Source of the DNA: Heyndrickxia sporothermodurans
GTDB taxonomy: Bacteria > Bacillota > Bacilli > Bacillales > Bacillaceae_C
Assembly (NCBI GenBank): GCA_018333075.1
Contig: BORH01000008.1
Location: 124,001-188,000, forward strand
Reading direction: 5' to 3'
DNA: 64,000 nt
Both the position numbers and the translations under genes were made by a program. Below, piece after piece: positions 49,495-58,849 of this stretch. Within the stretch, counting starts at the first letter, position 1; each line of letters begins with the position of its first letter. The notes beneath the pieces are model-generated. The model saw only the letters and a list, made by a program, of their open reading frames with translations, was not told the origin of the DNA and did not search any database.

Positions 49495-49541
49495 AAGGAA
49501 ACTATTTAGCTATGCGTTGCTGATAGTTTCCTTATCTTTTT
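49495..49541 (+). terminator. Terminator in the gap before ddl
   Basis: Perfect 11-bp stem AAGGAAACTAT (49495-49505) with ATAGTTTCCTT (49523-49533), 17-base loop, then T-rich DNA. It most simply ends the transcript of the gene at 48541. Confidence 0.8.
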
Positions 49542-49832
49542 TTGCTATTTAGCAATAAGCAAAAATATAAAGAATTTTAGGCTGAGATTGAATAATAGGA
49601 AGGTAGACTTTTTCAAAGAAAATAAAAAAACCACGTGATTCTTTCTTCATTTTAAGCTAATATTATTACCGACTTAATAAAGGTATTTTAACTGAACATT
49701 GAAAAATGGCTGGTTTCACCAAAAAAATTGAATGTACATAAGATAAATAGGCAAATGTCACGGAACGAATGAATAAGATAGGTAGGATAATTGTACCAAT
49801 TAAGAAAAATAAACAGATTTATTAATAAGAAG

Positions 49833-49841
49833 TGCTAAAAT
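49833..49841 (+). promoter_or_regulatory. Extended -10 element before ddl
   Basis: TGC-TAAAAT, the same core as before mbl (shared string GCTAAAATATT). No good -35 at 17 bp. About 30 bases before ddl. Confidence 0.4.
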
Positions 49842-49871
49842 ATTTGTATCTCTTAAAGATGGAGGAAGAAC

Positions 49872-50948
49872 ATGAAGACCAAATTATGTTTACTATATGG
49901 TGGAAAATCAGCTGAACATCAAGTATCCTTGCAAACTGCAAAAGCAGTTATACAAGCACTTGATCTTGAAAAGTTTGATATAGATCCGATCTACATTAAT
50001 ACAGAAGGTAATTGGATAAAGGGTCCACAAATATCTGGTCCTATTGAGGATGTAAAAGCATTATCTTTTTCTAGTGGTGAAAAGATTACCCCAAATGCAC
50101 TTTCAACATTAGAAAACTATTCTGCTGACTCAAAAAACGGATATGATGTTGTTTTCCCATTATTGCATGGACCTAATGGAGAAGATGGAACTGTTCAAGG
50201 AATGCTTGAATTGCTTGATCTTCCTTATGTTGGGAATGGTGTTCTTGCTTCAGCAGCGGGAATGGATAAAGTAATTATGAAAAACTTGTTTGAACAGGCA
50301 GGACTTCCTCAAGTGAAATATGTTTGGTTTATTAGAAGTGCCTGGGAAAATAATCGAGAAGCATCTTACGATCGAGTAGAAAAAGAGCTTGGATACCCTT
50401 GCTTTGTTAAACCAGCTAACTTAGGATCAAGTGTAGGTATAAGTAAATGTACGAACCGAAGTGAATTAGAGGAAGCCTTTATTTATGCTTTTCAATATGA
50501 TCGAAAAGTGATTATTGAAGAGGGAGTTGTTGCTCGAGAATTCGAATTAGGCGTTCTTGGAAATGATGATCCAGAGTGTTCGGTTGCTGGAGAAATTCTA
50601 CCAAAAACCGATTTTTATGATTATAAAGCAAAATATGAGGATGGAGATACGGCCTTAATTATTCCTGCTGAAATCTCTTCTGCAATTTATCAAGAACTAA
50701 AAACTGCAGCTATTCAAGCATTTAAAGCATTAGATTGTTCAGGTTTAGTACGTGCAGATTTTTTTGTTACGGATGAAGGAAAAGTACTAATTAATGAAGT
50801 TAATACAATGCCCGGATTCACTCCTTTTAGTATGTTCCCATTATTATGGAAGCACAGTGGGGTAGAGTACCCAGTATTAATAGAGCGTTTAGTAAAATTA
50901 GCTGTTGAACGACATGAGGAAAAACAAAATATTAAACATACTTTTTAA
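49872..50948 (+). CDS. ddl: D-alanine--D-alanine ligase
   Basis: ATP-grasp ligase that joins two D-Ala for the peptidoglycan stem peptide; 358 residues. Motifs seen are [32 protein letters not shown], the ATP loop [13 protein letters not shown] and the C-terminal metal site [28 protein letters not shown] precedes the ATG. It heads the ddl-murF pair, which supplies and then uses D-Ala-D-Ala; the alr gene in this cluster provides D-Ala. Confidence 0.97.
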   Translation: MKTKLCLLYGGKSAEHQVSLQTAKAVIQALDLEKFDIDPIYINTEGNWIKGPQISGPIEDVKALSFSSGEKITPNALSTLENYSADSKNGYDVVFPLLHGPNGEDGTVQGMLELLDLPYVGNGVLASAAGMDKVIMKNLFEQAGLPQVKYVWFIRSAWENNREASYDRVEKELGYPCFVKPANLGSSVGISKCTNRSELEEAFIYAFQYDRKVIIEEGVVAREFELGVLGNDDPECSVAGEILPKTDFYDYKAKYEDGDTALIIPAEISSAIYQELKTAAIQAFKALDCSGLVRADFFVTDEGKVLINEVNTMPGFTPFSMFPLLWKHSGVEYPVLIERLVKLAVERHEEKQNIKHTF

Positions 50949-51039
50949 ACTTAAATAAGGAATCACGATTTGATCGGATTCCTTATTCATCATTTTTGAG
51001 AAATACTATTAATGCGCTTTAGAATGGAGGAAGTAATAA

Positions 51040-52419
51040 ATGATTCAAAGAACCTTTCAGCAATTAGCGAAAATGATTACTGTAGTAAACGATGTGTCTC
51101 CATTTGCGGAAACAATGATTAATGGAGTTTGTATTGATACAAGAAAGCTAAAAAAAGGAAATTTATTTATTCCTTTTAAAGGGCAAAATGTAGATGGTCA
51201 TAAATATGTTGAAGATGCAATTAAAAATGGGGCAAGTGGAGCGTTATGGCAAAGGGATGTTCCTAATCCTCCTATACATTTACCTATTCTAATTGTTGAG
51301 GACACGGAAAAAGCTTTGCAGGATTTAGCGAGGTGTTATCGTTCTGAGCTTCAAATAAAAATAGTTGGTGTGACAGGCAGCAATGGGAAAACAACAACAA
51401 AAGACATTGTAACTTCAGTATTAAGTGAAAAATATAAGGTTCAAAAAACAGAAGGTAATTTTAATAATCATCTAGGATTACCAATTACTATTCTCTCTCT
51501 AAATGAAGAGACAGAAGTAGCCGTGCTTGAAATGGGAATGAGTGCACGAGGAGAAATAGAATTTTTAACAAAATTGGCTAAGCCGGATATTGCGATAATT
51601 ACAAATATTGGTGAAGCACATCTTCAGGATCTTGGTTCAAGAGAAGGAATTGCTGAGGCGAAATTGGAAATTACAAAAGGATTATCAGAGGATGGATTGT
51701 TTATTTATATTGGAGATGAACCACTTTTACAGGAAAGGGAGAGCCTATATAAAGATTTCCGAGTTCAAACATTTGGTAAACAGAATTCTAATGATATCTT
51801 TCCTAATTCCATTGTAAAAAAATCAAATGGAAGTTTATTTACTGTTAATATTGCTCCAGAAACTGATTTATTTCTTCCGGTCCTTGGAGACTATAATGTT
51901 TTGAATTCCTTAGCTGCTATTGTAGCTGCTCTTGATCTTGGATTATCGATTGAAGAAATTAAAGCTGGTTTGGAATCATTAAAATTATCTGCCATGCGCA
52001 TGGAGCTGCACTCAGGAATAAAAGGTACAAAAATTATAAATGATGCATATAATGCCAGTCCAACCTCAATGAAAGCTGCTATAGAAATGCTGGAAAATAT
52101 TGAAGAGGCTGAGACAAGAATGGTTGTCCTAGGAGATATGCTTGAGTTAGGGGAAAATGAAGTATCATTTCATCATGAAGTTGGTAGAATATTAAATCCT
52201 GAAAAAATCCAATATGTATTTACATTTGGAGAATTGGCTAAAAGGATTGCAGAAAGTGCAAAGGAAAGATTCCCTAGTAATAGAGTTTTTACATTTTCAG
52301 ACAAACAAGAATTGATTCATTCATTAAATGCGAAAATTTTAGGAAAAGAATGGATTTTAATAAAAGGATCTAGAGGAATGAAGTTAGAAGATATTGTCAA
52401 AGATTTAATAGAGGATTAG
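51040..52419 (+). CDS. murF: UDP-MurNAc-tripeptide--D-Ala-D-Ala ligase
   Basis: Last cytosolic step of Park-nucleotide synthesis: adds D-Ala-D-Ala to UDP-MurNAc-tripeptide. The 459-residue Mur ligase has the P-loop VTGSNGKTTTKDIV, the KTEGNFNNHLGLPIT block, AVLEMGMSARGEI, NIGEAH and the C-terminal NDAYNASPTSMKAAI. ATGGAGGAAG precedes the ATG. The 91-bp gap from ddl contains no terminator, so ddl-murF is likely one unit. Confidence 0.97.
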   Translation: MIQRTFQQLAKMITVVNDVSPFAETMINGVCIDTRKLKKGNLFIPFKGQNVDGHKYVEDAIKNGASGALWQRDVPNPPIHLPILIVEDTEKALQDLARCYRSELQIKIVGVTGSNGKTTTKDIVTSVLSEKYKVQKTEGNFNNHLGLPITILSLNEETEVAVLEMGMSARGEIEFLTKLAKPDIAIITNIGEAHLQDLGSREGIAEAKLEITKGLSEDGLFIYIGDEPLLQERESLYKDFRVQTFGKQNSNDIFPNSIVKKSNGSLFTVNIAPETDLFLPVLGDYNVLNSLAAIVAALDLGLSIEEIKAGLESLKLSAMRMELHSGIKGTKIINDAYNASPTSMKAAIEMLENIEEAETRMVVLGDMLELGENEVSFHHEVGRILNPEKIQYVFTFGELAKRIAESAKERFPSNRVFTFSDKQELIHSLNAKILGKEWILIKGSRGMKLEDIVKDLIED

Positions 52420-52544
52420 ATGAAAATAAGAAGGATTTACTATTAAATACGATCTATCCTATATTTAAAATAAAAAAGGGAATACTATATAAAAAAATAA
52501 TGATCGTTTCCTTAAAGAGAAGGCAATTTGGGATATCTTGCGCG

Positions 52545-52579
52545 TTGAAATCCGAGCTTATTAATGGTAACATTACCAT
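52545..52579 (+). promoter_or_regulatory. Possible promoter overlapped by a palindrome before cshA
   Basis: TTGAAA (52545-52550), 17-bp spacer, TAACAT (52568-52573). The -10 lies inside a palindrome ATGGTAA-CA-TTACCAT (52564-52579), an arrangement typical of a repressor operator. The factor is unknown. Confidence 0.35.
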
Positions 52580-52603
52580 ACATCGTTTACACTTTTTGCC
52601 GAA

Positions 52604-52632
52604 ACTCTTTATTTTACAAAAGAGTGTCTTTT
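52604..52632 (+). terminator. Terminator-like hairpin in the cshA leader
   Basis: ACTCTTT (52604-52610) pairs with AAAGAGT (52619-52625), then a T-rich run. It either ends murF read-through or attenuates transcription into cshA, whose start is 77 bases downstream. Confidence 0.6.
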
Positions 52633-52708
52633 TTTTGTATAGTATCGGGGGAAACGAACCAACTAGGTTTATATGGCCCTGTTAAGTTATAAAGGAGAAT
52701 GAGAAGCA

Positions 52709-54163
52709 TTGACGAATTTTTCAGAGTTAAACTTAAGCTCATCAATTTTAAAATCATTAAAAAGAATGGGCTTTGAAGAAGCATCACCTATTCAAGCAAA
52801 AACGATACCATTAAGCACACAAGGTAAAGATATTATTGGTCAAGCGCAAACTGGAACGGGTAAAACGGCTGCGTTTGGTATTCCATTAATTGGAAAAATT
52901 GATAATAAAAACCCTAATATCCAAGGGATTATTATTGCTCCTACCCGTGAGTTAGCTATCCAAGTATCAGAGGAACTATATAAAATTGGTTATGACGCGA
53001 GAGCTCGAGTACTTGCCGTTTACGGTGGTCAGGATATTCAACGTCAAATTAAAGCCTTGAAAAAAGGTCCGCAAATTATTGTTGGAACACCGGGACGTAT
53101 TCTAGATCATATTAAACGTCGCACATTAAAGCTTGATCAAGTGTCTACTTTAATTTTAGATGAAGCAGATGAAATGTTGAATATGGGCTTCATTGATGAT
53201 ATTGAAGCTATTTTATCAAGTGTTCCAGAAGAGCGTCAAACATTACTTTTCTCAGCGACAATGCCGGATCCTATTCGTCGAATCGCGGAAAGATTTATGA
53301 AAGATCCTGAGCTAGTTCGTGTGAAAGCGAAGGAAATGACTGTTCCTCTAATCGAACAATATTATGTGAAAGTACAGGAAAGAGAAAAATTTGAAGTTCT
53401 TTCACGCTTAATTGATGTTCAATCTCCAGAACTTGCAATTGTATTCGGACGTACAAAGCGTCGTGTGGATGAATTAGCAAACGCTTTGAATTTAAGAGGT
53501 TATATGGCTGAGGGAATTCATGGTGATTTAAGTCAGGCGAAACGCTTGTCTGTATTAAGAAAATTTAAAGATGGAAAAGTGGATGTACTTGTTGCAACAG
53601 ATGTGGCTGCTCGTGGATTGGATATTTCAGGAGTTACACATGTGTATAATTATGATATTCCACAAGATCCTGAAAGCTATGTTCATCGTATTGGTAGAAC
53701 GGGCCGTGCTGGAAAAGAAGGAATGGCAATTACATTCGTTAGCCCACGTGAAATGGGTTATTTGAAAATCGTTGAACAAACGACCAAAAAGAGAATGATG
53801 CCAATGCGTCCACCAAGCTGGGATGAGGCATTTGAAGGGCAAATTCGAGTTTCAATGGAGAAACTTGCTGATGTTGTGAAAGAAAATAATCTTACGGAAT
53901 ATGTTAATATTTCAAAAGAATTGTTAGAAGAAAATGATGCGACATTGATTGTTGCAGCTGCACTAAAATTAATGACGAAAGAGCCAGATAAAACTCCAGT
54001 TCATATTACTGAAGAGCGTCCTTTACCAATGAAGAGAGATGGGCAAAAGAAATCTTCTTCAAGACGTGGAAAGCCTTCTTATAGCAATAAAGGTGGAAAT
54101 GGCAATCGAAAGCCTAGAAGATCAGGCAGAAGAGAATATAATAGAGACCATCACAAATCTTAA
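52709..54163 (+). CDS. cshA: DEAD-box RNA helicase CshA
   Basis: RNA helicase of the degradosome and cold-shock response; 484 residues. Motifs in order: Q-motif [23 protein letters not shown], Ia [16 protein letters not shown] form ([14 protein letters not shown]), III SAT, IV region [36 protein letters not shown]. The C-terminal tail is Arg/Lys/Ser/Gly-rich (for instance [20 protein letters not shown]) and likely binds RNA. The start is TTG at 52709, 11 bases after AAAGGAG. The downstream ydbS/ydbT has its own promoter. Confidence 0.95.
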   Translation: MTNFSELNLSSSILKSLKRMGFEEASPIQAKTIPLSTQGKDIIGQAQTGTGKTAAFGIPLIGKIDNKNPNIQGIIIAPTRELAIQVSEELYKIGYDARARVLAVYGGQDIQRQIKALKKGPQIIVGTPGRILDHIKRRTLKLDQVSTLILDEADEMLNMGFIDDIEAILSSVPEERQTLLFSATMPDPIRRIAERFMKDPELVRVKAKEMTVPLIEQYYVKVQEREKFEVLSRLIDVQSPELAIVFGRTKRRVDELANALNLRGYMAEGIHGDLSQAKRLSVLRKFKDGKVDVLVATDVAARGLDISGVTHVYNYDIPQDPESYVHRIGRTGRAGKEGMAITFVSPREMGYLKIVEQTTKKRMMPMRPPSWDEAFEGQIRVSMEKLADVVKENNLTEYVNISKELLEENDATLIVAAALKLMTKEPDKTPVHITEERPLPMKRDGQKKSSSRRGKPSYSNKGGNGNRKPRRSGRREYNRDHHKS

Positions 54164-54285
54164 ATTAAACAATAATGAAATTTAATATTTAAACATAAAG
54201 TACGGGGCCAAAAAAGAGTAAGCGATCAGAAACCGTCTAATTAGAGGATAATTGTTATTTCTTCTTACAAATAGAGCGTGCAATT

Positions 54286-54320
54286 AAAAAGCAATCGGAG
54301 TGATATCTGGTTGCTTTTTT
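54286..54320 (+). terminator. Terminator after cshA
   Basis: AAAAAGCAATC (54286-54296) pairs with GGTTGCTTTTT (54309-54319), 11 bp with one wobble, 12-base loop, then Ts. Confidence 0.8.
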
Positions 54321-54399
54321 TGTTTCACTAACTAATCTTTGAAAAGAGGAAGCCCTTAAAGAATGCGAAAATTTTTCTTTTTTGGTAGATTTTATAATA

Positions 54400-54428
54400 T
54401 TGGTCAAAAAAATAAACCTTGATATAAT
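54400..54428 (+). promoter_or_regulatory. SigA promoter of ydbS-ydbT
   Basis: TTGGTC (54400-54405), 17-bp spacer, perfect TATAAT (54423-54428) with an extended TG-A in front. About 70 bases before ydbS. Confidence 0.7.
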
Positions 54429-54496
54429 ATCCATTTTTGAAACAAAACTTGTATTTTTTTCGTATAAAGTAATAGTAGTTAAGTTGGAGGTATAAA

Positions 54497-54979
54497 ATGG
54501 AGATTAAGGCACCACAAAAAAGAATTTCAAGGCGAGCTTTAACTGTATGGAAGCTTGCTAGTATGCTACATTCAATTATTATCTGGGTACTTGGTATTGG
54601 AGGGGTAGTTGCAGTAAATCAATTTCATTGGAATAAATGGTTAATTGGACTTATTCTTCTTATTGCTATTTTATATTCAATTCTATTTATAATAATCATT
54701 CCTAATATAAGATGGAAAAGATGGAGGTATGAAGTAAGAGAACAAGAAATTGAATTACAGCACGGTGTATTTATCATAAAGCGAACGTTGATCCCAATGG
54801 TTCGAGTTCAACATGTAGACACGATTCAAGGTCCACTTCTAAGAAAGTATAGACTTGCTACGATTAGAATATCAACTGCAGCAACGGTTCATCATATACC
54901 TGCCATTGATATGATAGAAGCGGATCGTTTGCGGCATTCCATATCAGCATTAGCAAGGGTGGATGAAGATGATGTCTAA
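54497..54979 (+). CDS. ydbS: PH-domain membrane protein YdbS
   Basis: A 160-residue membrane protein: two hydrophobic segments (about 18-38 and 48-70), then a bacterial PH-like domain (bPH2/DUF304): RYEVREQEIELQHGVFI, MVRVQHVDTIQGPLLRKYRLATIRIST. It is paired with ydbT, which it overlaps by 8 bases, as in B. subtilis, where YdbS and YdbT are linked to resistance against amylocyclicin. A TTGGAGG site precedes the ATG. Confidence 0.88.
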   Translation: MEIKAPQKRISRRALTVWKLASMLHSIIIWVLGIGGVVAVNQFHWNKWLIGLILLIAILYSILFIIIIPNIRWKRWRYEVREQEIELQHGVFIIKRTLIPMVRVQHVDTIQGPLLRKYRLATIRISTAATVHHIPAIDMIEADRLRHSISALARVDEDDV

Positions 54980-56417
54980 TTACAAAAGATTGCACCCTGT
55001 TACTGCAATATCTAATTTTTTGAAAGAGTTAAAACAGCTTATTGCTCCATTTATTGTGTTTTTTATCATTGGCAGAAGGGATCAAAAGGAAAACTTTTGG
55101 GATTATGCTCCTATGCTTATCATGACCATAATGATTATTTATGTTCTTATCTCGGGTATCGTTAAATGGCTTCGATTCACCTATCGTCTAGAAGAGGGTG
55201 AACTCCGAATAGAGCATGGGCTATTTGTAAAGAAAAAACGCTATATTCCCTTTGAAAGAATTCAGAGCTTAAATTTTTCTGAAGGAATCCTGCATCGTCC
55301 CTTTGGATTAGTGAAAGTAAGTATTGAAACGGCAGGTAACAGCTCAATGGAAGCAGAGGCTGAATTAACTGCTATAACTAAAATGGCGGCAGAAGAAATT
55401 CAGCAAACGATTGCTGCTGCGAAGAAATCAGCAAAAAAGGCTGGAGAGGAAAAGGATGCGATAGAAATACAAGATCAAGAAAAAATGATCTACCAAATTT
55501 CTAATCGCGAAATGTTTGTTATGGCATCGACATCGGGTGGTGCTGGTGTTATCTTGTCTGCTTTATTAGCTTTTTTTTCACAGTTTAACGAAATGATTCC
55601 ATATGAAAAAATTTTTAATGAGGTAAGTCATATTGTAGAAAGTGGTGTTTTTTTAATTTCACTTATAGTAGTTATCATTTTGCTTGCTGCATGGATTTGT
55701 TCAATTATTGTAACAATGTTAAGATTTCATGGTTTTACAGCAAAGGAAATTGAAGATAACTTAGTTATTACAAGAGGTTTGCTAGAAAGACGTCAGACGA
55801 CGATTCCTCTTCATCGTATACAAGCTATAAGAATAAGTGAAAATCCACTAAGACAATTGTTTGGATATGCCACGGTTTATATTGAAAGTGCAGGAGGAAC
55901 ATTAACAGATAAAGAGAGCTTAAGTGTCATTCTTTTGCCAATGATAAAGAAGAATAAAACACTAGAAATATTAGGGGATATACTAAAAGGCTATCAATTT
56001 GATGTAGCATTCCACCAAGCTCCTATACGAGCCAAAAGGGGTTATATTATTCGCGAAATGTTAAAATCACTACCAATAGTGATTGGATTACTTATTCTTT
56101 TTTGGCCATATGGATTGTTAGGAAGTTTATTAGTTGCTATTTCAATCATTTATGGAAGATCTCGTTTTAGGACAGCTGGATGGAATCTTGAAGAGAACCA
56201 ATTAACCTTAAGGTATCGTGGGATCGTAAAACATACTATGTTTATGAGAAAAAATCGAGTTCAAAGCATGGTATACAAAGAAAGCTGGTTTCAAAGAAAA
56301 TTAAAATTAGCTTCCATATTCTCGACTGTAAAATCAGCAAGTACAGGTAAAACCGCAAAGGTCTACCATTTAGATGTGAAGGATGTTGAAACCATTTATC
56401 AGTGGTATAAACAATAG
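54972..56417 (+). CDS. ydbT: Multi-PH-domain membrane protein YdbT
   Basis: A 481-residue membrane protein carrying three bPH2/DUF304 repeats: around residues 65-145 (EEGELRIEHGLFVKKKRYIP), 250-335 (EDNLVITRGLLERRQTTIPLHRIQAI) and 405-480 (EENQLTLRYRGIVKHTMFMRKNRVQSM), with membrane segments at about 20-60, 180-245 and 355-390. The start is unclear: ATG at 54963, 54969 or 54972; AGGGTGG favours the last. It overlaps ydbS, so the pair is co-translated. Confidence 0.87.
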   Translation: MSNYKRLHPVTAISNFLKELKQLIAPFIVFFIIGRRDQKENFWDYAPMLIMTIMIIYVLISGIVKWLRFTYRLEEGELRIEHGLFVKKKRYIPFERIQSLNFSEGILHRPFGLVKVSIETAGNSSMEAEAELTAITKMAAEEIQQTIAAAKKSAKKAGEEKDAIEIQDQEKMIYQISNREMFVMASTSGGAGVILSALLAFFSQFNEMIPYEKIFNEVSHIVESGVFLISLIVVIILLAAWICSIIVTMLRFHGFTAKEIEDNLVITRGLLERRQTTIPLHRIQAIRISENPLRQLFGYATVYIESAGGTLTDKESLSVILLPMIKKNKTLEILGDILKGYQFDVAFHQAPIRAKRGYIIREMLKSLPIVIGLLILFWPYGLLGSLLVAISIIYGRSRFRTAGWNLEENQLTLRYRGIVKHTMFMRKNRVQSMVYKESWFQRKLKLASIFSTVKSASTGKTAKVYHLDVKDVETIYQWYKQ

Positions 56418-56437
56418 ATTATTAATAATAAAAAGAC

Positions 56438-56481
56438 AAGCTGTCAGAAGGTGTTGGATCTCTATACTCTTATGACAGCTT
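56438..56481. terminator. Bidirectional terminator between ydbT and ydcA
   Basis: Perfect 9-bp stem AAGCTGTCA (56438-56446) with TGACAGCTT (56473-56481), 26-base loop, A/T-rich on both sides; it lies between convergent genes. Confidence 0.65.
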
Positions 56482-56482
56482 A

Positions 56483-57079
56483 TTAAATTTTTTTCTGAAG
56501 GTTAAAATACCATACTCCTAGTAAACACCCAAATCCCATTCCACACAAATGTGAAGTATAATTTACATTTACTTCAAAAAAGCTCATGATGAGTGCGATG
56601 ATTATAATCGGTATAATCGTTTGCTGTATTCTTTTTTGCATGTAACTTCTCTTTAGTAGCAATATAGATAAATAGATTCCAAATATACCAAAAATAGCAC
56701 CGCTCGAGCCAATATGTTGATAAGTAAGAGGCAGGATTAAAAATGTCGCGATATTACCAATAATTCCGCATATAAGAAAAAATAAACAAAAAACCCATTT
56801 TCCGAGTATTCTTTCTAAAAAAGGTCCGAATAAAATTAGTGAAAAAGAATTGATTAACAAATGGGAGAAATATAAGTGAATAAATATAGGAGTAATTAAA
56901 CGCCAATACTCACCTTCAGCAATATAGAGATTTACTCCAGTTAAAGATTGTATGATGTATTTATGGGGGATAAAAGGGATAAAATTCATCATGTATAACA
57001 CGAACTGTAGTAAAATGATAATGCTTATGACAGGATAATTTTTTATATATTGAAAGAAGCTTTCATTACGAATAAACAT
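56483..57079 (-). CDS. ydcA: Rhomboid-family intramembrane protease (YdcA-like)
   Basis: Intramembrane serine protease of 198 residues with six membrane segments. The catalytic Ser lies in IGSSGAIFGIFG and the His in NYTSHLCGMGFG; the membrane-facing HLYFSHLLINSFSLILFG block, with its conserved His and Asn, is also present. GAGGATG lies a few bases before the ATG at 57079; a longer frame from 57112 is less likely. As in B. subtilis it points the opposite way between ydbT and acpS. Substrate unknown. Confidence 0.88.
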   Translation of the reverse strand: MFIRNESFFQYIKNYPVISIIILLQFVLYMMNFIPFIPHKYIIQSLTGVNLYIAEGEYWRLITPIFIHLYFSHLLINSFSLILFGPFLERILGKWVFCLFFLICGIIGNIATFLILPLTYQHIGSSGAIFGIFGIYLSILLLKRSYMQKRIQQTIIPIIIIALIMSFFEVNVNYTSHLCGMGFGCLLGVWYFNLQKKI

Positions 57080-57156
57080 GGCACATCCTCGTTTCACAAT
57101 GTTCTTGTACATATTATTTATGCAAAATTTTCATAGGATAGAAGGAGTTGAAGAAA

Positions 57157-57510
57157 ATGATAAAGGGTATTGGATTAGATATTATTGAAATAGAACGTAT
57201 ACATCAGTTGCGAATAAGGCAACAAAGATTTCCGGAGAAAATATTATCCGAAAAGGAGTTAGAATCCTATAAGGGTATTAAGGAATCTAGAAAATCTGAA
57301 TACTTAGCTGGTCGCTTTGCTGCAAAGGAGGCATTTTCAAAGGCTTTAGGTACGGGAATTGGGAAAGAACTTTCTTTACAAGAGATGGTGATAATGGTAG
57401 ATGATCGAGGAAAGCCATATTTTAAAAAGCCTATTGAAAAAGGAGTCCATCTTTCCATAACACATAGTAAGCAATATGCTGCGGCACAAGTTGTTATAGA
57501 ATCAGTCTAA
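57157..57510 (+). CDS. acpS: Holo-[acyl-carrier-protein] synthase
   Basis: Attaches the 4'-phosphopantetheine arm from CoA to acyl carrier protein. The 117-residue product has the metal-binding Asp8 (IGLDIIEIERI) and the FAAKEAFSKALGTGIG motif with the second metal ligand Glu; the C-terminal ISITHSKQYAAAQV-type strand (LSITHSKQYAAAQ) is present. GAAGGAG at 57141-57147 selects ATG 57157, 9 bases away, over TTG 57148. Confidence 0.95.
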   Translation: MIKGIGLDIIEIERIHQLRIRQQRFPEKILSEKELESYKGIKESRKSEYLAGRFAAKEAFSKALGTGIGKELSLQEMVIMVDDRGKPYFKKPIEKGVHLSITHSKQYAAAQVVIESV

Positions 57511-57697
57511 AAAATACGGGAGCATTTCGCATATTCCTAAAGGTTGTCTCATATATTCATAATGCGATAGGAGAGACAAGGCTTATTTGACATTACTATG
57601 AGTCGTAGGAATTTCAAGCAGAGTGACTTCTAGTAAATGATCGAAACTTGCCTTTCTCTTCACCAACGATTGATCACATTATGAAGGGGATGAAGGG

Positions 57698-58714
57698 ATG
57701 AAAAGAAAGGTTTGGATGCTTGTTGTGGCTCTCTCAGCAATTTTAGTACTTTCAGCTTGTGGATCCAAGTCGCAAGAAGATGTCGTAGGGAATTTAAAAG
57801 AAAAAGTGGAGGATTTAAAAGGATATAAGGCGAAAGCAAAAATGACCTTACAGATGGGAAATGAACCACAAACTTATGATATTGAAATTTGGTATAATAA
57901 ACCGAATTTTTATCGTGTTCATTTGAAAAATGATAAAAAAGAACAAAGTCAAATGATTTTAAGAAACAAAGAGGGTGTTTATGTTTTAACACCAGCACTT
58001 AATAAAAGCTATAAATTCCAAAGTGATTGGCCTAAAAATAGTAGCCAAGCATATTTATTTGAATCACTAGTAAAAGATATTTTAAGCGACAAGGATGCGA
58101 AATTTACTTCTACAAAGGATCAATATGTGTTTGAAACGAAGACAAGATACCAAAATAACAAAATGCTTCCCTATCAAGAAATTACTTTTAATAAAAGAGG
58201 GTTAGCACCAAAGACAGTAAAGGTAATGGATACTGATCGTAAAACACTAGTTTCAGTTCAATTCACTAAAGTAGACTTTAATGCAAAATTTGATAGTAAT
58301 GCTTTCGATACAGATAAAAATCTAACAAGTTCGAAACTTGAAATACCTGCAAATGCAAAACCGGAAAACAATGAATTTACAGTAAAGTATCCATCTGCAA
58401 AAATTGGAGATACTACTCTTCTTGATGAAAAAGAGGTTAATATAGAAAATGGAAAGAGGGTTATTTTAACCTATTCAGGTAAAAAATCCTTTACAATGAT
58501 TCAAGAAAAAGCAGAAATATTACCTACTGCGGCAATGGTTCCCACACAAATTAAAGGAGAAATAGTCGATTTAGGATTTGCCATTGGATCGATGACAGAT
58601 AATTCGATTTCATGGACTCAAGATGGTGTGGATTATATGATTGCTTCAAACGATTTAACAGAAAACGAGCTTCTCGAAGTAGCTCAATCCGTGCAGGTAG
58701 AGCCTGAAAAATAA
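57698..58714 (+). CDS. ydcC: LolA/GerS-like lipoprotein YdcC
   Basis: Membrane-anchored lipoprotein of 338 residues. The signal ends in LVLSAC, giving a lipidated Cys at about residue 21. The following region (YKAKAKMTLQMGNEPQTYDIEIWYNKPNFYRV) has the LolA/outer-membrane-lipoprotein-carrier-like beta-sheet pattern. B. subtilis YdcC is a sporulation-induced relative of C. difficile GerS, which is needed for spore germination; that role is by family only. It lies between acpS and alr as in B. subtilis. Confidence 0.88.
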   Translation: MKRKVWMLVVALSAILVLSACGSKSQEDVVGNLKEKVEDLKGYKAKAKMTLQMGNEPQTYDIEIWYNKPNFYRVHLKNDKKEQSQMILRNKEGVYVLTPALNKSYKFQSDWPKNSSQAYLFESLVKDILSDKDAKFTSTKDQYVFETKTRYQNNKMLPYQEITFNKRGLAPKTVKVMDTDRKTLVSVQFTKVDFNAKFDSNAFDTDKNLTSSKLEIPANAKPENNEFTVKYPSAKIGDTTLLDEKEVNIENGKRVILTYSGKKSFTMIQEKAEILPTAAMVPTQIKGEIVDLGFAIGSMTDNSISWTQDGVDYMIASNDLTENELLEVAQSVQVEPEK

Positions 58715-58751
58715 TCACTTTATTCATACCAAATAAAAAATGGCATCCATT

Positions 58752-58785
58752 AGCAGGTTCATTTATAAGAACCTGTTTTCTTTTT
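58752..58785 (+). terminator. Terminator after ydcC
   Basis: A 9-bp stem (58752-58760 with 58769-58777, one wobble) around an 8-base loop, followed by a T-rich run. Confidence 0.75.
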
Positions 58786-58849
58786 TGATTATCTTGTGAT
58801 TTAATGAATATGAAAATAATTATATTGAATAATTTGGGAAGTGGATGCT

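Larger units (their letters stand above)
49369..49871. other. 503-bp region before ddl
   Basis: Contains a terminator (49495-49541), a TATAAT (49450-49455) upstream of it, a CTCC/GGAG mini-hairpin, and an extended -10 before ddl (49833-49841). No gene recognised. Confidence 0.5.
54164..54496. other. 333-bp region between cshA and ydbS
   Basis: Contains the cshA terminator (54286-54320) and the ydbS promoter (54400-54428). No gene seen. Confidence 0.5.

Noticed and set aside
52500-52685. 61-codon ORF between murF and cshA
   Set aside because: Runs through the terminator hairpin and T-tract, has no ribosome site and a non-protein-like composition.
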